From Bryobacter sp. (GTDB lineage Bacteria; Acidobacteriota; Terriglobia; Bryobacterales; Bryobacteraceae): a DNA stretch of 64,000 bases. The stretch is taken from NCBI GenBank assembly GCA_022843625.1, contig JALHNH010000001.1, positions 186,001-250,000 on the forward strand, read 5' to 3'. Below are positions 36,137-43,653 of the stretch, piece after piece. The position numbers and the translations under genes are program-made. The notes under the pieces were generated by a model. The model saw nothing but the letters and a program-made list of their open reading frames with translations. It ran no database searches and was not told where the DNA came from. Position 1 is the stretch's first letter. The number at the start of each line of letters is the position of its first letter.

Positions 36137-37165
36137 ATGAAACTTTTCGTTACCGGTGGTGCCGGATTCATTGGCTCTCAATTCATTCGCGACTGGGTGA
36201 AGCGCTTTCCCCAGGATCAGATCATCAACTTCGACAAACTCACATACGCGGGTAATCTTGCCAATCTGGCTTCTGTCGAGTTCAACAATTCTTACAGCTT
36301 TATTCGTGGTGATATCCGCGACTCAGATGCACTTCTTGAGGCAATCCCTCACGGTGCCGACGCCGTCGTGCACTTCGCCGCAGAATCCCATGTCGACCGC
36401 AGCATCCACGGCGCAGCCGAATTCGTGAGCACCAACGCCTTGGGTACACAAGTGCTCCTCGATGCATCTCGCCACCGAAAGGTAGCCCGTTTCATGCATA
36501 TTTCAACCGATGAGGTGGGAGGAAGTATGAACTCCGAGGAATGGCTCAAAGAAGATTCCCCATTGAAGCCGCGAAGCCCTTATGCCGCATCCAAGACGGC
36601 TGCAGAACATTTGGTACGTGCTGCAGGAGAAACTTTTGGCACAGACTTTGTAGTTACACGCACCAGCAATAACTACGGGCCTTTCCAGTTTCCTGAAAAG
36701 CTCCTTCCCTTGGCCATTTGCAATGCAATGGAGAATAAGCCAATACCCGTCTATGGTGACGGAATGCAGGTTCGGGACTGGATTCATGTCGAAGACAATT
36801 GCCGCGCTCTGATTGCAACACTTCGCGACGGTCGTGCAGGTCAGACTTACCACATTGGTGGTGGTTTTCCTCGCCCGAATCGATACGTGCTCGAAAGCAT
36901 CCTCGCCCTCCTCGGTCGTCCCAAGTCTCTCCTTGCACCTACCAAAGACCGTCTCGGTCATGATCGCCGATACGCAGTCAACTTCGACAAAATCGCCCGA
37001 GAGCTGAACTGGCGACCATTGATTTCATTCCAGGATGGACTCCGTCAAACCATCCGTTGGTATCAAGAAAACCAGGATTGGGTGAAGGCCGTGCGCAGCT
37101 GTCAGTATTTGAACTACTACAAAGAGCAGTACGGCGAATCTCTGGCTAGCGCGAAAGCTGCCTGA
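36137..37165 (+). CDS. rmlB: dTDP-glucose 4,6-dehydratase
   Basis: Extended short-chain dehydrogenase: NAD-binding VTGGAGFIGSQF near the N-terminus, catalytic T124-D125-E126 in ISTDEVGG, YxxxK at Y149/K153 in SPYAASK, and substrate motif RTSNNYGPFQFPEKLLPL. The TDE triad is specific to 4,6-dehydratases. It converts dTDP-glucose to the 4-keto-6-deoxy sugar. No rmlD reductase is present in the window, so the final sugar may be rhamnose (rmlD elsewhere) or another deoxysugar. Its stop codon overlaps the next start by one base. Confidence 0.93.
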   Translation: MKLFVTGGAGFIGSQFIRDWVKRFPQDQIINFDKLTYAGNLANLASVEFNNSYSFIRGDIRDSDALLEAIPHGADAVVHFAAESHVDRSIHGAAEFVSTNALGTQVLLDASRHRKVARFMHISTDEVGGSMNSEEWLKEDSPLKPRSPYAASKTAAEHLVRAAGETFGTDFVVTRTSNNYGPFQFPEKLLPLAICNAMENKPIPVYGDGMQVRDWIHVEDNCRALIATLRDGRAGQTYHIGGGFPRPNRYVLESILALLGRPKSLLAPTKDRLGHDRRYAVNFDKIARELNWRPLISFQDGLRQTIRWYQENQDWVKAVRSCQYLNYYKEQYGESLASAKAA

Positions 37166-38253
37166 TGCATCTTCTGGAACTAATCCTGGTCTGTCTGGCT
37201 GCAGCGCTAAATCTTCGAGTTACTGGCGCTTCGCGTTTGTATGGGATTGTGCTAACGGTCTGGACCACGCTCAGTCTGTCCGCCCTGGCTGCAGACGCGA
37301 TTCGGCTCTTTGAATGGCTCCCCGCAGTTCAATGGGTGAGGTCCTTGGGTTTCTTTTGGTTTCTGGCCTCAATTCCCATCTGCATGGCTCGGGCGATCCG
37401 GCGTCAGGCAGACCAACCCACAATGGATCCTCAACGGCGTCAAATCCTGAAGTCCGGAGCCGCTCTGGCGCTAACTCCGCTTTCGGGAATTGGCTTCGCC
37501 ATTCACAAGGCAAATCAGGATGCAGCCGTCAGAGTGGTAGACATACCAATTCCTGGCATGCCTGCAGATTTGCGAGGCTTGAAGCTCCTCCATCTCAGTG
37601 ATTTGCACGTCAGTAGTTTTTTCCCAATTGAAAGATTACGCCGTGTAGTAGACCAGGCAAACACCCTGAATCCAGACCTGGCCCTCATAACAGGAGACCT
37701 GATTACTTCTTACGGCGACCCCCTCGAAGAAACCATTCGGGAAATCTCTCGCCTACGGGCCTGCTCGGGCATCTGGGGTTGCCTCGGCAACCACGAAATA
37801 GTGGCCGGGGCCGAGGAAGAAGCAACACATCTCGGGCAACGTGCAGGCATTGAGTTTCTACGTTCGCAAAATCGGCGGCTTCATTTCGGAAAAGCAACTA
37901 TCAACGTCGCAGGCGTTGATTATCAACGGAAAGGCCGTCCCTATCTTTCTCAAGCCAATCAGCTCATGCGGGAGGACGAGTTCAATGTTCTGCTCTCTCA
38001 CAACCCGGACGTTTTTCAACAGGCCTCAAGCCAGCGCTGGGATCTCACGCTCGCAGGGCATACTCACGGCGGTCAGGTAAATCTCGAGTTTCTCCATCCA
38101 AGCCTGAATCCCGCTCTCTTTTATACTCCATTCATCTATGGCTTGTACAGTCAGGAAAAGTCATCGATGTACGTTACAAGTGGGCTCGGGACAGTAGGGA
38201 TTCCGGCTCGGCTCGGTACTAAATCTGAAATCGCCTTGATACGTCTGGTGTAG
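37165..38253 (+). CDS. Membrane-anchored metallophosphoesterase (YaeI-like)
   Basis: N-terminal membrane helices (about 1-75) are followed by a twin-arginine-like stretch (RRQILKSGAALAL, 91-103) and a calcineurin-type phosphoesterase domain with all metal ligands: D146 and H148 (LSDLH), D178 (TGDL), N209/H210 (GNHE), then LLSHNPD and AGHTHGGQ. The active site should face the periplasm. Relatives include enzymes that act on UDP-diacylglucosamine or other phospholipid-linked substrates, so a role in recycling a lipid carrier for EPS is possible but unproven. It overlaps rmlB by one base and ends the operon. Confidence 0.82.
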   Translation: MHLLELILVCLAAALNLRVTGASRLYGIVLTVWTTLSLSALAADAIRLFEWLPAVQWVRSLGFFWFLASIPICMARAIRRQADQPTMDPQRRQILKSGAALALTPLSGIGFAIHKANQDAAVRVVDIPIPGMPADLRGLKLLHLSDLHVSSFFPIERLRRVVDQANTLNPDLALITGDLITSYGDPLEETIREISRLRACSGIWGCLGNHEIVAGAEEEATHLGQRAGIEFLRSQNRRLHFGKATINVAGVDYQRKGRPYLSQANQLMREDEFNVLLSHNPDVFQQASSQRWDLTLAGHTHGGQVNLEFLHPSLNPALFYTPFIYGLYSQEKSSMYVTSGLGTVGIPARLGTKSEIALIRLV

Positions 38254-38416
38254 CAGCATTGCACAGTTTAAGAATCGTTTTTGAGAGCGAATGCTTGTCC
38301 CGATCTTAAAGTCCTAGCGACTGTGCCAACTTTAAAACGAGACCGATATGCGACTCAGTGTCATAGAAGAAGATGTTTGGAAAACAAACTCCATTGACGG
38401 TCAAATAATGAATTGA
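38254..38416. other. Intergenic stretch left of the island, inverted repeat only
   Basis: No gene is seen. TTAAAGT (38306-38312) and ACTTTAA (38329-38335) form a 7-bp stem with a 16-base loop about 50 bases after the phosphoesterase stop; without a T tract it is a doubtful terminator. Before insertion of the island this would have been the sequence just downstream of the tRNA-Val gene. Confidence 0.4.
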
Positions 38417-38467
38417 AATGGTGGGCGCGCAGGGACTCGAACCCCGGACCTCCTGCGTGTGAAGCAG
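38417..38467. repeat. Left attachment-site copy (tRNA-Val 3' fragment)
   Basis: These 51 bp are identical to 60499-60549. They correspond on the minus strand to the tRNA-Val sequence from the anticodon loop to the encoded CCA plus two bases. The 5' half of the tRNA is absent, so this is not a functional gene but the typical duplicate left by integration at a tRNA 3' end. Confidence 0.92.
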
Positions 38468-38545
38468 ACTGATTTTCGCAAGTTGTTGATTACAGGACGA
38501 ATATTTACGCAAGAAAAGTACGATTGCGCAACTAAAGTACGTCTC

Positions 38546-38565
38546 TGGGTGGGCTGTTGGGTGGG
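38546..38565. repeat. Left copy of island-end 20-bp repeat
   Basis: Identical to 60306-60325 and followed by TAGTTT, which also follows the partial copy at 60443-60450. It lies 79 bp inside the left attachment copy. It could be an arm-type recombinase binding site. Confidence 0.55.
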
Positions 38566-38617
38566 TAGTTTCTGCGTATCATCGCTTCCTTGGAAATCTT
38601 TGCTTGACCAATCTCTT

Positions 38618-38640
38618 GTTGCTCCCTGGACTGGGGCAAC
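38618..38640. other. Hairpin near the left island end
   Basis: GTTGCTCC (38618-38625) pairs with GGGGCAAC (38633-38640), one G-U pair, 7-base loop. It lies in the gene-free stretch 38468-38745 ahead of the outer-membrane protein gene. There is no T tract, so terminator function is unclear. Confidence 0.35.
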
Positions 38641-38745
38641 AACTGCTGAACTGGCTCTTGGATTTCAGGATTTGCCATTCCTGAGGTGACATTTCCGGAC
38701 AATTCCTGACCTCGATTCCCCCGTCAAAGCAGCCACACTGCAATC

Positions 38746-39528
38746 ATGAGTTGTAGGCTTCTCGCGCTGTTGTTGGGCATCATCCCCTCCGCAGTCCTTG
38801 CGCAGGGTGAACCCGATCCCGTGCAGCCAAGTTTTCAGTCCCGTTTTTGGTTTTCTACTTCTGTTCCGGAGGTCCGCAATAGCACGCGGCTGGGCGAGGG
38901 CGGATTCGATTTCAGCGAGGGCTTCAACGCCGGAAGACGGCGTTCGGGTGAGTACGTGGTTGGCATTCCAACCGGCGATGGGAACCGCCTCGTGTTTTCA
39001 TATTTTGCAAATTCGTATAAAGGCAGTGGTGAGATTGACGAGTCGTTCGAGTTTTTCGGACAGTCCTTTGACATCGATTCTGCTCTTGAAACAAAGTTCA
39101 ATGTCCGCAGTTTCCGGGCCACGTGGGACTATCTGTCCTGGCCCGCAGGAGCAACGAAGGACAATCGTTTCCGCTTCAAGACGCTTTGGGAATTACAGTA
39201 TCTACGGGTTGGCGGAGAGGTCCGCACTCTCGACCTGGAAACGCCAATCAGCAGGTCGCAATCGAAGACCCTCCTCGTACCCACTTTTGGCATTGGCTTT
39301 GATTGGCGCCCGATGAAGAACCTGGAATGCAATAGCCGTTTATCGGGATTTGGGTTCATCAATAGTGGCCGCGTCTGGAACGGTGAAGCTCTGTGTTCCT
39401 TGCGCCTCAAAGGAGTTCGTGCTGTGTTCGGCTTGCGCCGTTTTGGGGCCAGCACGTCGCGCACGAGCGACCAATTCTTTAATATCCGCACGGGCGGGCC
39501 GACTTTCGGCCTCGAACGGCGGTTTTGA
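38746..39528 (+). CDS. Outer-membrane beta-barrel-like protein
   Basis: Signal peptide MSCRLLALLLGIIPSAVLAQ, then about 240 residues of alternating polar/hydrophobic strands rich in Gly, Ser and aromatic residues, ending in RRF; a terminal Phe is the usual insertion signal of outer-membrane barrels. I recognise no named family. It is the first plus-strand gene of the island, 59 bp before the Spy-like gene, and probably shares its transcript. Confidence 0.62.
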   Translation: MSCRLLALLLGIIPSAVLAQGEPDPVQPSFQSRFWFSTSVPEVRNSTRLGEGGFDFSEGFNAGRRRSGEYVVGIPTGDGNRLVFSYFANSYKGSGEIDESFEFFGQSFDIDSALETKFNVRSFRATWDYLSWPAGATKDNRFRFKTLWELQYLRVGGEVRTLDLETPISRSQSKTLLVPTFGIGFDWRPMKNLECNSRLSGFGFINSGRVWNGEALCSLRLKGVRAVFGLRRFGASTSRTSDQFFNIRTGGPTFGLERRF

Positions 39529-39587
39529 GCAACCCAGCCAGGAAAGTAATATCCCGGCACAACCCAATCGAAGGGAGACAAAGCAAT

Positions 39588-40067
39588 ATGAAGAATCGTG
39601 AAATCTTACGGGAAGGCCGCTTTGGCCAGCCGCTACGTCTTGGGGGACGTTGGATGAAGTTGGCACTCGCGGCGGCCGTTTGCGCGTTGAACCTGGCCAC
39701 CGTGGAAGCGGCATGGGCAAACTCGGATGAAAAGTCCGTCCGCGAAGAACGGATCGCCGAAGTGCGAAGCCGGCTGAACCTAAGCGAGGAGCAAATGAAG
39801 CAGGTGCGACCGGTGCTGCAGGAAGCAGGTGAAGCGCAGCGTACGGTGCTAAAGAAATACGGCATCGATCTTGACGCCGAAAACAGCCCCATGCCCAAGC
39901 TGGGAATGCGGGATGGGCGCAAGATGCGTGGCGAACTGCAGAAGGTGCAAGCGGACACGATGATACGGCTAGAAGGCATTTTGACTCCGCAACAGCTCAA
40001 GGATTTCCAGACAATTCAGCAGGAACGGAGCGAAGCGATGCGCAAGCGCATCCGCGGGGGCATTTAG
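39588..40067 (+). CDS. Periplasmic Spy/CpxP-like (LTxxQ) protein
   Basis: The protein from ATG 39588 (AGGGAGA at 39571-39577) has a long signal region with a hydrophobic stretch ending in an AxA-type site (MKLALAAAVCALNLATVEAAWA) and a mature helical domain. It contains two LTxxQ-family-like motifs: LNLSEEQMKQVRPVL and LTPQQLKDF. Such proteins are periplasmic chaperones or repressors of envelope-stress sensors and bind metal or misfolded proteins. It lies head-to-head in position (convergent) with the adjacent two-component system, matching cpxP-cpxRA and spy-baeSR relationships. Likely controlled by that system. Confidence 0.75.
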   Translation: MKNREILREGRFGQPLRLGGRWMKLALAAAVCALNLATVEAAWANSDEKSVREERIAEVRSRLNLSEEQMKQVRPVLQEAGEAQRTVLKKYGIDLDAENSPMPKLGMRDGRKMRGELQKVQADTMIRLEGILTPQQLKDFQTIQQERSEAMRKRIRGGI

Positions 40068-40098
40068 CCCGCCAGCCACCTTATTTCCCGAAGCTGCA

Positions 40099-41469
40099 TC
40101 ATGCGGGTGAGCGCAAGGCCAGCGTCACCCGCAATCCTCCTTCGGGCAAATTGTCGGCGTGAGCCGACCCACCGTGCACCCGCATGGCTTGCATAGCAAT
40201 GGCCAGCCCCAGGCCCGCACCGCCGCTCTCCCGATCGCGTGCCTCTTCCACACGGAAAAACGGGTCAAAGATGCGGCCAATCAGCGCTGTTGGAACGCCT
40301 GGTCCGCGGTCAGTAACGGTAATGGCAACCTCTCCAGTGCGCCCATTCTTGGTCAACGAAACGGTCACTTCAGAGGCGGGAGGCGTGTAGCGGACTGCGT
40401 TGCGGATTACATTTTCCAGAGCGCCACGCAGCAGGTCGGGATTGCCCTCGGCAAATGCGCAGCATTCTCGAGCTATGACCACTCGCTTGTCTACTGCTTG
40501 GGCCTCAAAGTCCGCATCTTCTACTACCTCCTGCAAAAGGCTGCAAAGGTCCACCCGCTGGAGATTCGCGGGTTGGTCTTGCCCTTGCAAACGGCCAAGG
40601 GTGAGCAACTGCTGAACGAGGCTATCCAGCCGTTGGATTTCGCGTTCCATACGCGCGTGTTCCACTAGGCCGTCGCCCCGCTTCCGCTTCGCCAGTTCGA
40701 GCGCCAGAGAGAGTCTTGCTAAGGGAGAGCGCAACTCGTGGGAGATATCGGCCAGGAATCGCTGCTGCGAACGTAGTAAGTCATCGATGCGGGCCGCCAT
40801 CTCGTCCAGGTCGCGCGCCAGCTCGCTGAATTCATCCTGGTGGCGGAATTCCTGGTGGCTGGCCAAGCGGAGGGATAGATCGCCTTGCGAATAGCTGCGC
40901 GCCGCAACCTGCAGCCGGCGTAGAGGCAGTAGGAAGCGCCGAGTCAGCCACCAGCACACTAGACCCGCCACCACAATAACCAGCACCAACCGCACCCCGA
41001 ACGACCTGGCCGGAACCGGCACCATTGATAAGGGGAGCAGCAGCGGCACGCGCCAGACGATCACGAAGGTCTTGCCGGTCAAACTCTTTATGGGCCGCGC
41101 CAGGAGCACATCCATCTCCAAGGCCGTGTGTTCAACTCCGGAGGAATGCACCGCGCGATTCACTAGCGCACCTTGTCCGGCGGGCGGCCCTAGCCCACAA
41201 ACCGGCTCGCCGTCCACGGAATAAAGCCAGGCGGGAATCCGGGTCTTGCGCGTAAATTCCGACAGCGTGGTGGTTCCCGCTCGCTCGCCGCCTGCCTCCA
41301 GTTGGTCCGCGGCCATCGCGCCTACAAAGACCATCCCCTGTTGGCCCACCGTACGCCAGGAGGCGAGCGCATCGGGGCGCAGCAAGACAATCCCGGCCGC
41401 GAGGGTTAGCAATAGCAAGACGGTTGCCAGCCAAAATGAGAGGAATACCCGAAGGAAGAGTTGCCCCAA
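40099..41469 (-). CDS. Membrane sensor histidine kinase (CpxA/BaeS-like)
   Basis: Two membrane helices (about 9-30 and 157-176) enclose a periplasmic sensor of about 125 residues. HAMP follows, then HisKA with H244 in ISHELRSPLARLSLAL, N box ENVIRNAVRYTPP, and G boxes DRGPGVP and GGAGLGLAI. The start codon is TTG at 41469, three bases after the regulator's stop, so the two genes are translationally linked. It likely senses envelope damage or toxic compounds and phosphorylates the OmpR-type regulator upstream. Confidence 0.9.
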   Translation of the reverse strand: MGQLFLRVFLSFWLATVLLLLTLAAGIVLLRPDALASWRTVGQQGMVFVGAMAADQLEAGGERAGTTTLSEFTRKTRIPAWLYSVDGEPVCGLGPPAGQGALVNRAVHSSGVEHTALEMDVLLARPIKSLTGKTFVIVWRVPLLLPLSMVPVPARSFGVRLVLVIVVAGLVCWWLTRRFLLPLRRLQVAARSYSQGDLSLRLASHQEFRHQDEFSELARDLDEMAARIDDLLRSQQRFLADISHELRSPLARLSLALELAKRKRGDGLVEHARMEREIQRLDSLVQQLLTLGRLQGQDQPANLQRVDLCSLLQEVVEDADFEAQAVDKRVVIARECCAFAEGNPDLLRGALENVIRNAVRYTPPASEVTVSLTKNGRTGEVAITVTDRGPGVPTALIGRIFDPFFRVEEARDRESGGAGLGLAIAMQAMRVHGGSAHADNLPEGGLRVTLALRSPA

Positions 41470-41472
41470 AAC

Positions 41473-42171
41473 TCAACCCCAGCCGTCTTGGCCAGAGTAC
41501 ACGTACAAATAACCCGAGCTGCGCACCGACTTGATTCGTTCCGTGTCCTTCAAACGAGGCCCCAGCTTTTTGCGCAAGCTGCTCACGTGGTTGTCGATGC
41601 TGCGATCCAGCGCGGAGAACTCGCGCTGCAGCACCTTCTTGAAAAGCTCTTCCCGCGGCACCACACGGCCGGCGCTACGAAGAAGAAGTTCCAGCGTGTC
41701 GTACTCCGCCGATGTCAACTCAACCACTGCTCCGTCGCGGCGCACCATGCGGGCCCGCCGATCGAGCGTGACGTCCCCCACGCTCAACAGCTCCGGGTCG
41801 ACATGTGCGGGACGGCTGCGCCGGAGAATCGCGTGAATGCGCGCCAGCAGCTCGCGGGCGCTGAAGGGCTTGGCAAGGTAATCATCGGAGCCGATCTCGA
41901 GCCCAACAATGCGGTCTACTTCCATCCCCCTCGCGGTCAACATAATCACCGGGCATTGGCTTTGCGAGCGCAAATTCCGCAACACTTCAAAGCCGTTCAT
42001 CCGAGGGAGCATGACGTCGAGGATCACGAGGTCGAATTTCTCGGAGAGCGCTCGCTGAAGTCCGCCTTCTCCGGTGTAGGAACATTCCGGGGCGAAACCC
42101 TCAGGAGAAAGGTATTCAATCAGCATCTCGCTGAGATCGCGGTCGTCGTCAATGATTAAAATTCGTCGCAT
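41473..42171 (-). CDS. OmpR/CpxR-family response regulator
   Basis: A receiver (MRRILIIDDDRDLSEML, D52 in VILDVMLPRMNG, KP motif in YLAKPFSARELLARI) is joined to a winged helix (VELTSAEYDTLELLL, SALDRSIDNHVSSLRKKLGP, IKSVRSSGYLYV). The ATG at 42171 begins the receiver; the longer frame to 42243 adds a non-homologous tail. It is probably co-transcribed after the efflux genes, with 108 bp separating it from the outer-membrane factor gene. Probable targets are the efflux operon and the Spy-like gene. Confidence 0.92.
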   Translation of the reverse strand: MRRILIIDDDRDLSEMLIEYLSPEGFAPECSYTGEGGLQRALSEKFDLVILDVMLPRMNGFEVLRNLRSQSQCPVIMLTARGMEVDRIVGLEIGSDDYLAKPFSARELLARIHAILRRSRPAHVDPELLSVGDVTLDRRARMVRRDGAVVELTSAEYDTLELLLRSAGRVVPREELFKKVLQREFSALDRSIDNHVSSLRKKLGPRLKDTERIKSVRSSGYLYVYSGQDGWG

Positions 42172-42279
42172 GCGTTCGTACTGCCTTGGCGATTCGCAGC
42201 GCCCGGCGAGATGAAAGTCCGTCCTTCGATCACGATTTCGCAATCACCACTCGAAGGCGTCTTTGGGATAGCCGTTTCT

Positions 42280-43653
42280 TCATTGCTGCCAGCCGCCGCC
42301 CAAAGCCTTATAGAGTGCGATAGCCGCTAGCAATTCGTCTCGTTGTGCCTGGGACAACGACTGTTGGGCGCTAAAGTATTGCCGCTGCGTGTCCAGGACT
42401 TCAAGAAACGCCGTGACTCCGCCCCGGTAACGCGCCCAGGACAGCTGCTGCTGGTCAGCGAGTGTCTTCGTCAAGGCTTCCTGGTGAATTCTCGCCTCGC
42501 GCGTCTTCTCCACGCTGACAAGCGCGTCGGCCACCTCGCGGAATCCCTGTTGGCAGGCCTTTGCATACTGGAGCACTAATTGTTCCTTTTGCAATTTGGT
42601 CAATCGATAGTTGGCGCGCAAAATGCCGCCCGCGAAGATCGGTTGAACCAGGGAACCGCCGAGTGACCAGAATTGCGTTCCGCTCGCAAACAGTTCCTTG
42701 AGCGCGTTGCTGATCGAGCCGCCAGAAGCGGTTAGGCTCATCGTGGGGAACAAAGCCGCTTTCGCCACGCCGATCTGGGCGTTCGCCGCAATCAGCTGCT
42801 GTTCCGCCAGGCGGATGTCGGGCCGGCGCTCCAGCAGCGATGAAGGCAAACCTTCCGGCACCAGCGACGGAAAGTTTTGCTGCTGCAGAGTGCGCCCTCT
42901 CGGCACGTTGCCCGGGTTGCGGCCCAACAGGAAGTTGATGGTGTTCTCCTGGATGACAATCTGTTGTTCGATGAGCGGAATTGCACGCTTCGCGGTCTGC
43001 ACCAGCGTCTCGGCTTGCCTGACCTCCACCAGAGTGGAAACGCCCCCCTTCTCGCGGATTTGGGTCAAGTCAAAAGACTCCTGGACCGTCAGCAAGTTTG
43101 CCTTCGCAATCACAAGTTCGTTATCGAGTTCGCGCAGGCCGATGTAACTTTGTGCCAGCGCCGTCACCAGGGATTGCAGGACCACATCGCGATTTTCTTT
43201 AGCGGCCAGGAAATTGGCGCGCGCCGCCCGCGTCTGGCTGCGCAGCTTACCCCATAGATCGATCTCCCAAGAGGCGCCGCCGGAGAGTGTGTATATCGTG
43301 GCGGCAGTCGCTCTGTCGCCCTGAATCAATACGTTGAGGTTGTTTATGCCCCGTTGGGGAGTGAATCCGACGTTGGCCTGCGGCAACAATTGGCCGCGCG
43401 CAATACGGACCTGCTCCTGGGCCTGGAGCATTCGGTTGGCGGCAATGAGAACTTCGAAGTTGTCACTCGTTGCGGTCCGGATCAATTCGGCCAGACTTTC
43501 GTCCTGAAAAACCTCGAACCAGCGAAGGTCGCCGAAACTTTGCGAACTGGAGGCGGCTGGGGCCGGAATTTGGACTTGGGGCCGCTGATACTTTGGACCC
43601 ACGGCGCAGCCGCACATCAGGCAGGCGAAGGTGAAAACGAGAATACGCTTCAT
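42280..43653 (-). CDS. NodT-family outer-membrane efflux lipoprotein (TolC-like)
   Basis: Lipoprotein signal ending LMCGC with mature Cys16 followed by AVGPKYQRPQV, the family hallmark. Two tandem OEP repeats form long helices, with the family motifs LPSSLLERRPDIRLAEQQL and ATIYTLSGGASWEIDLWGKL. It is the outer-membrane channel of the tripartite pump and overlaps the pump gene by ATGA (43650-43653). Length of 457 residues is normal. Confidence 0.93.
   Translation of the reverse strand: MKRILVFTFACLMCGCAVGPKYQRPQVQIPAPAASSSQSFGDLRWFEVFQDESLAELIRTATSDNFEVLIAANRMLQAQEQVRIARGQLLPQANVGFTPQRGINNLNVLIQGDRATAATIYTLSGGASWEIDLWGKLRSQTRAARANFLAAKENRDVVLQSLVTALAQSYIGLRELDNELVIAKANLLTVQESFDLTQIREKGGVSTLVEVRQAETLVQTAKRAIPLIEQQIVIQENTINFLLGRNPGNVPRGRTLQQQNFPSLVPEGLPSSLLERRPDIRLAEQQLIAANAQIGVAKAALFPTMSLTASGGSISNALKELFASGTQFWSLGGSLVQPIFAGGILRANYRLTKLQKEQLVLQYAKACQQGFREVADALVSVEKTREARIHQEALTKTLADQQQLSWARYRGGVTAFLEVLDTQRQYFSAQQSLSQAQRDELLAAIALYKALGGGWQQ

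Noticed and set aside
38417..38467. A second tRNA-Val gene
   Set aside because: Only the 3' half is present; D arm and 5' acceptor strand are missing, so it cannot fold.
38306..38512. Minus-strand frame across the left tRNA fragment
   Set aside because: It runs through the tRNA-derived repeat; frames of this kind are artefacts of tRNA sequence.
38618..38640. Intrinsic terminator at the left island end
   Set aside because: The stem is good but no T tract follows on either strand; kept only as a hairpin.
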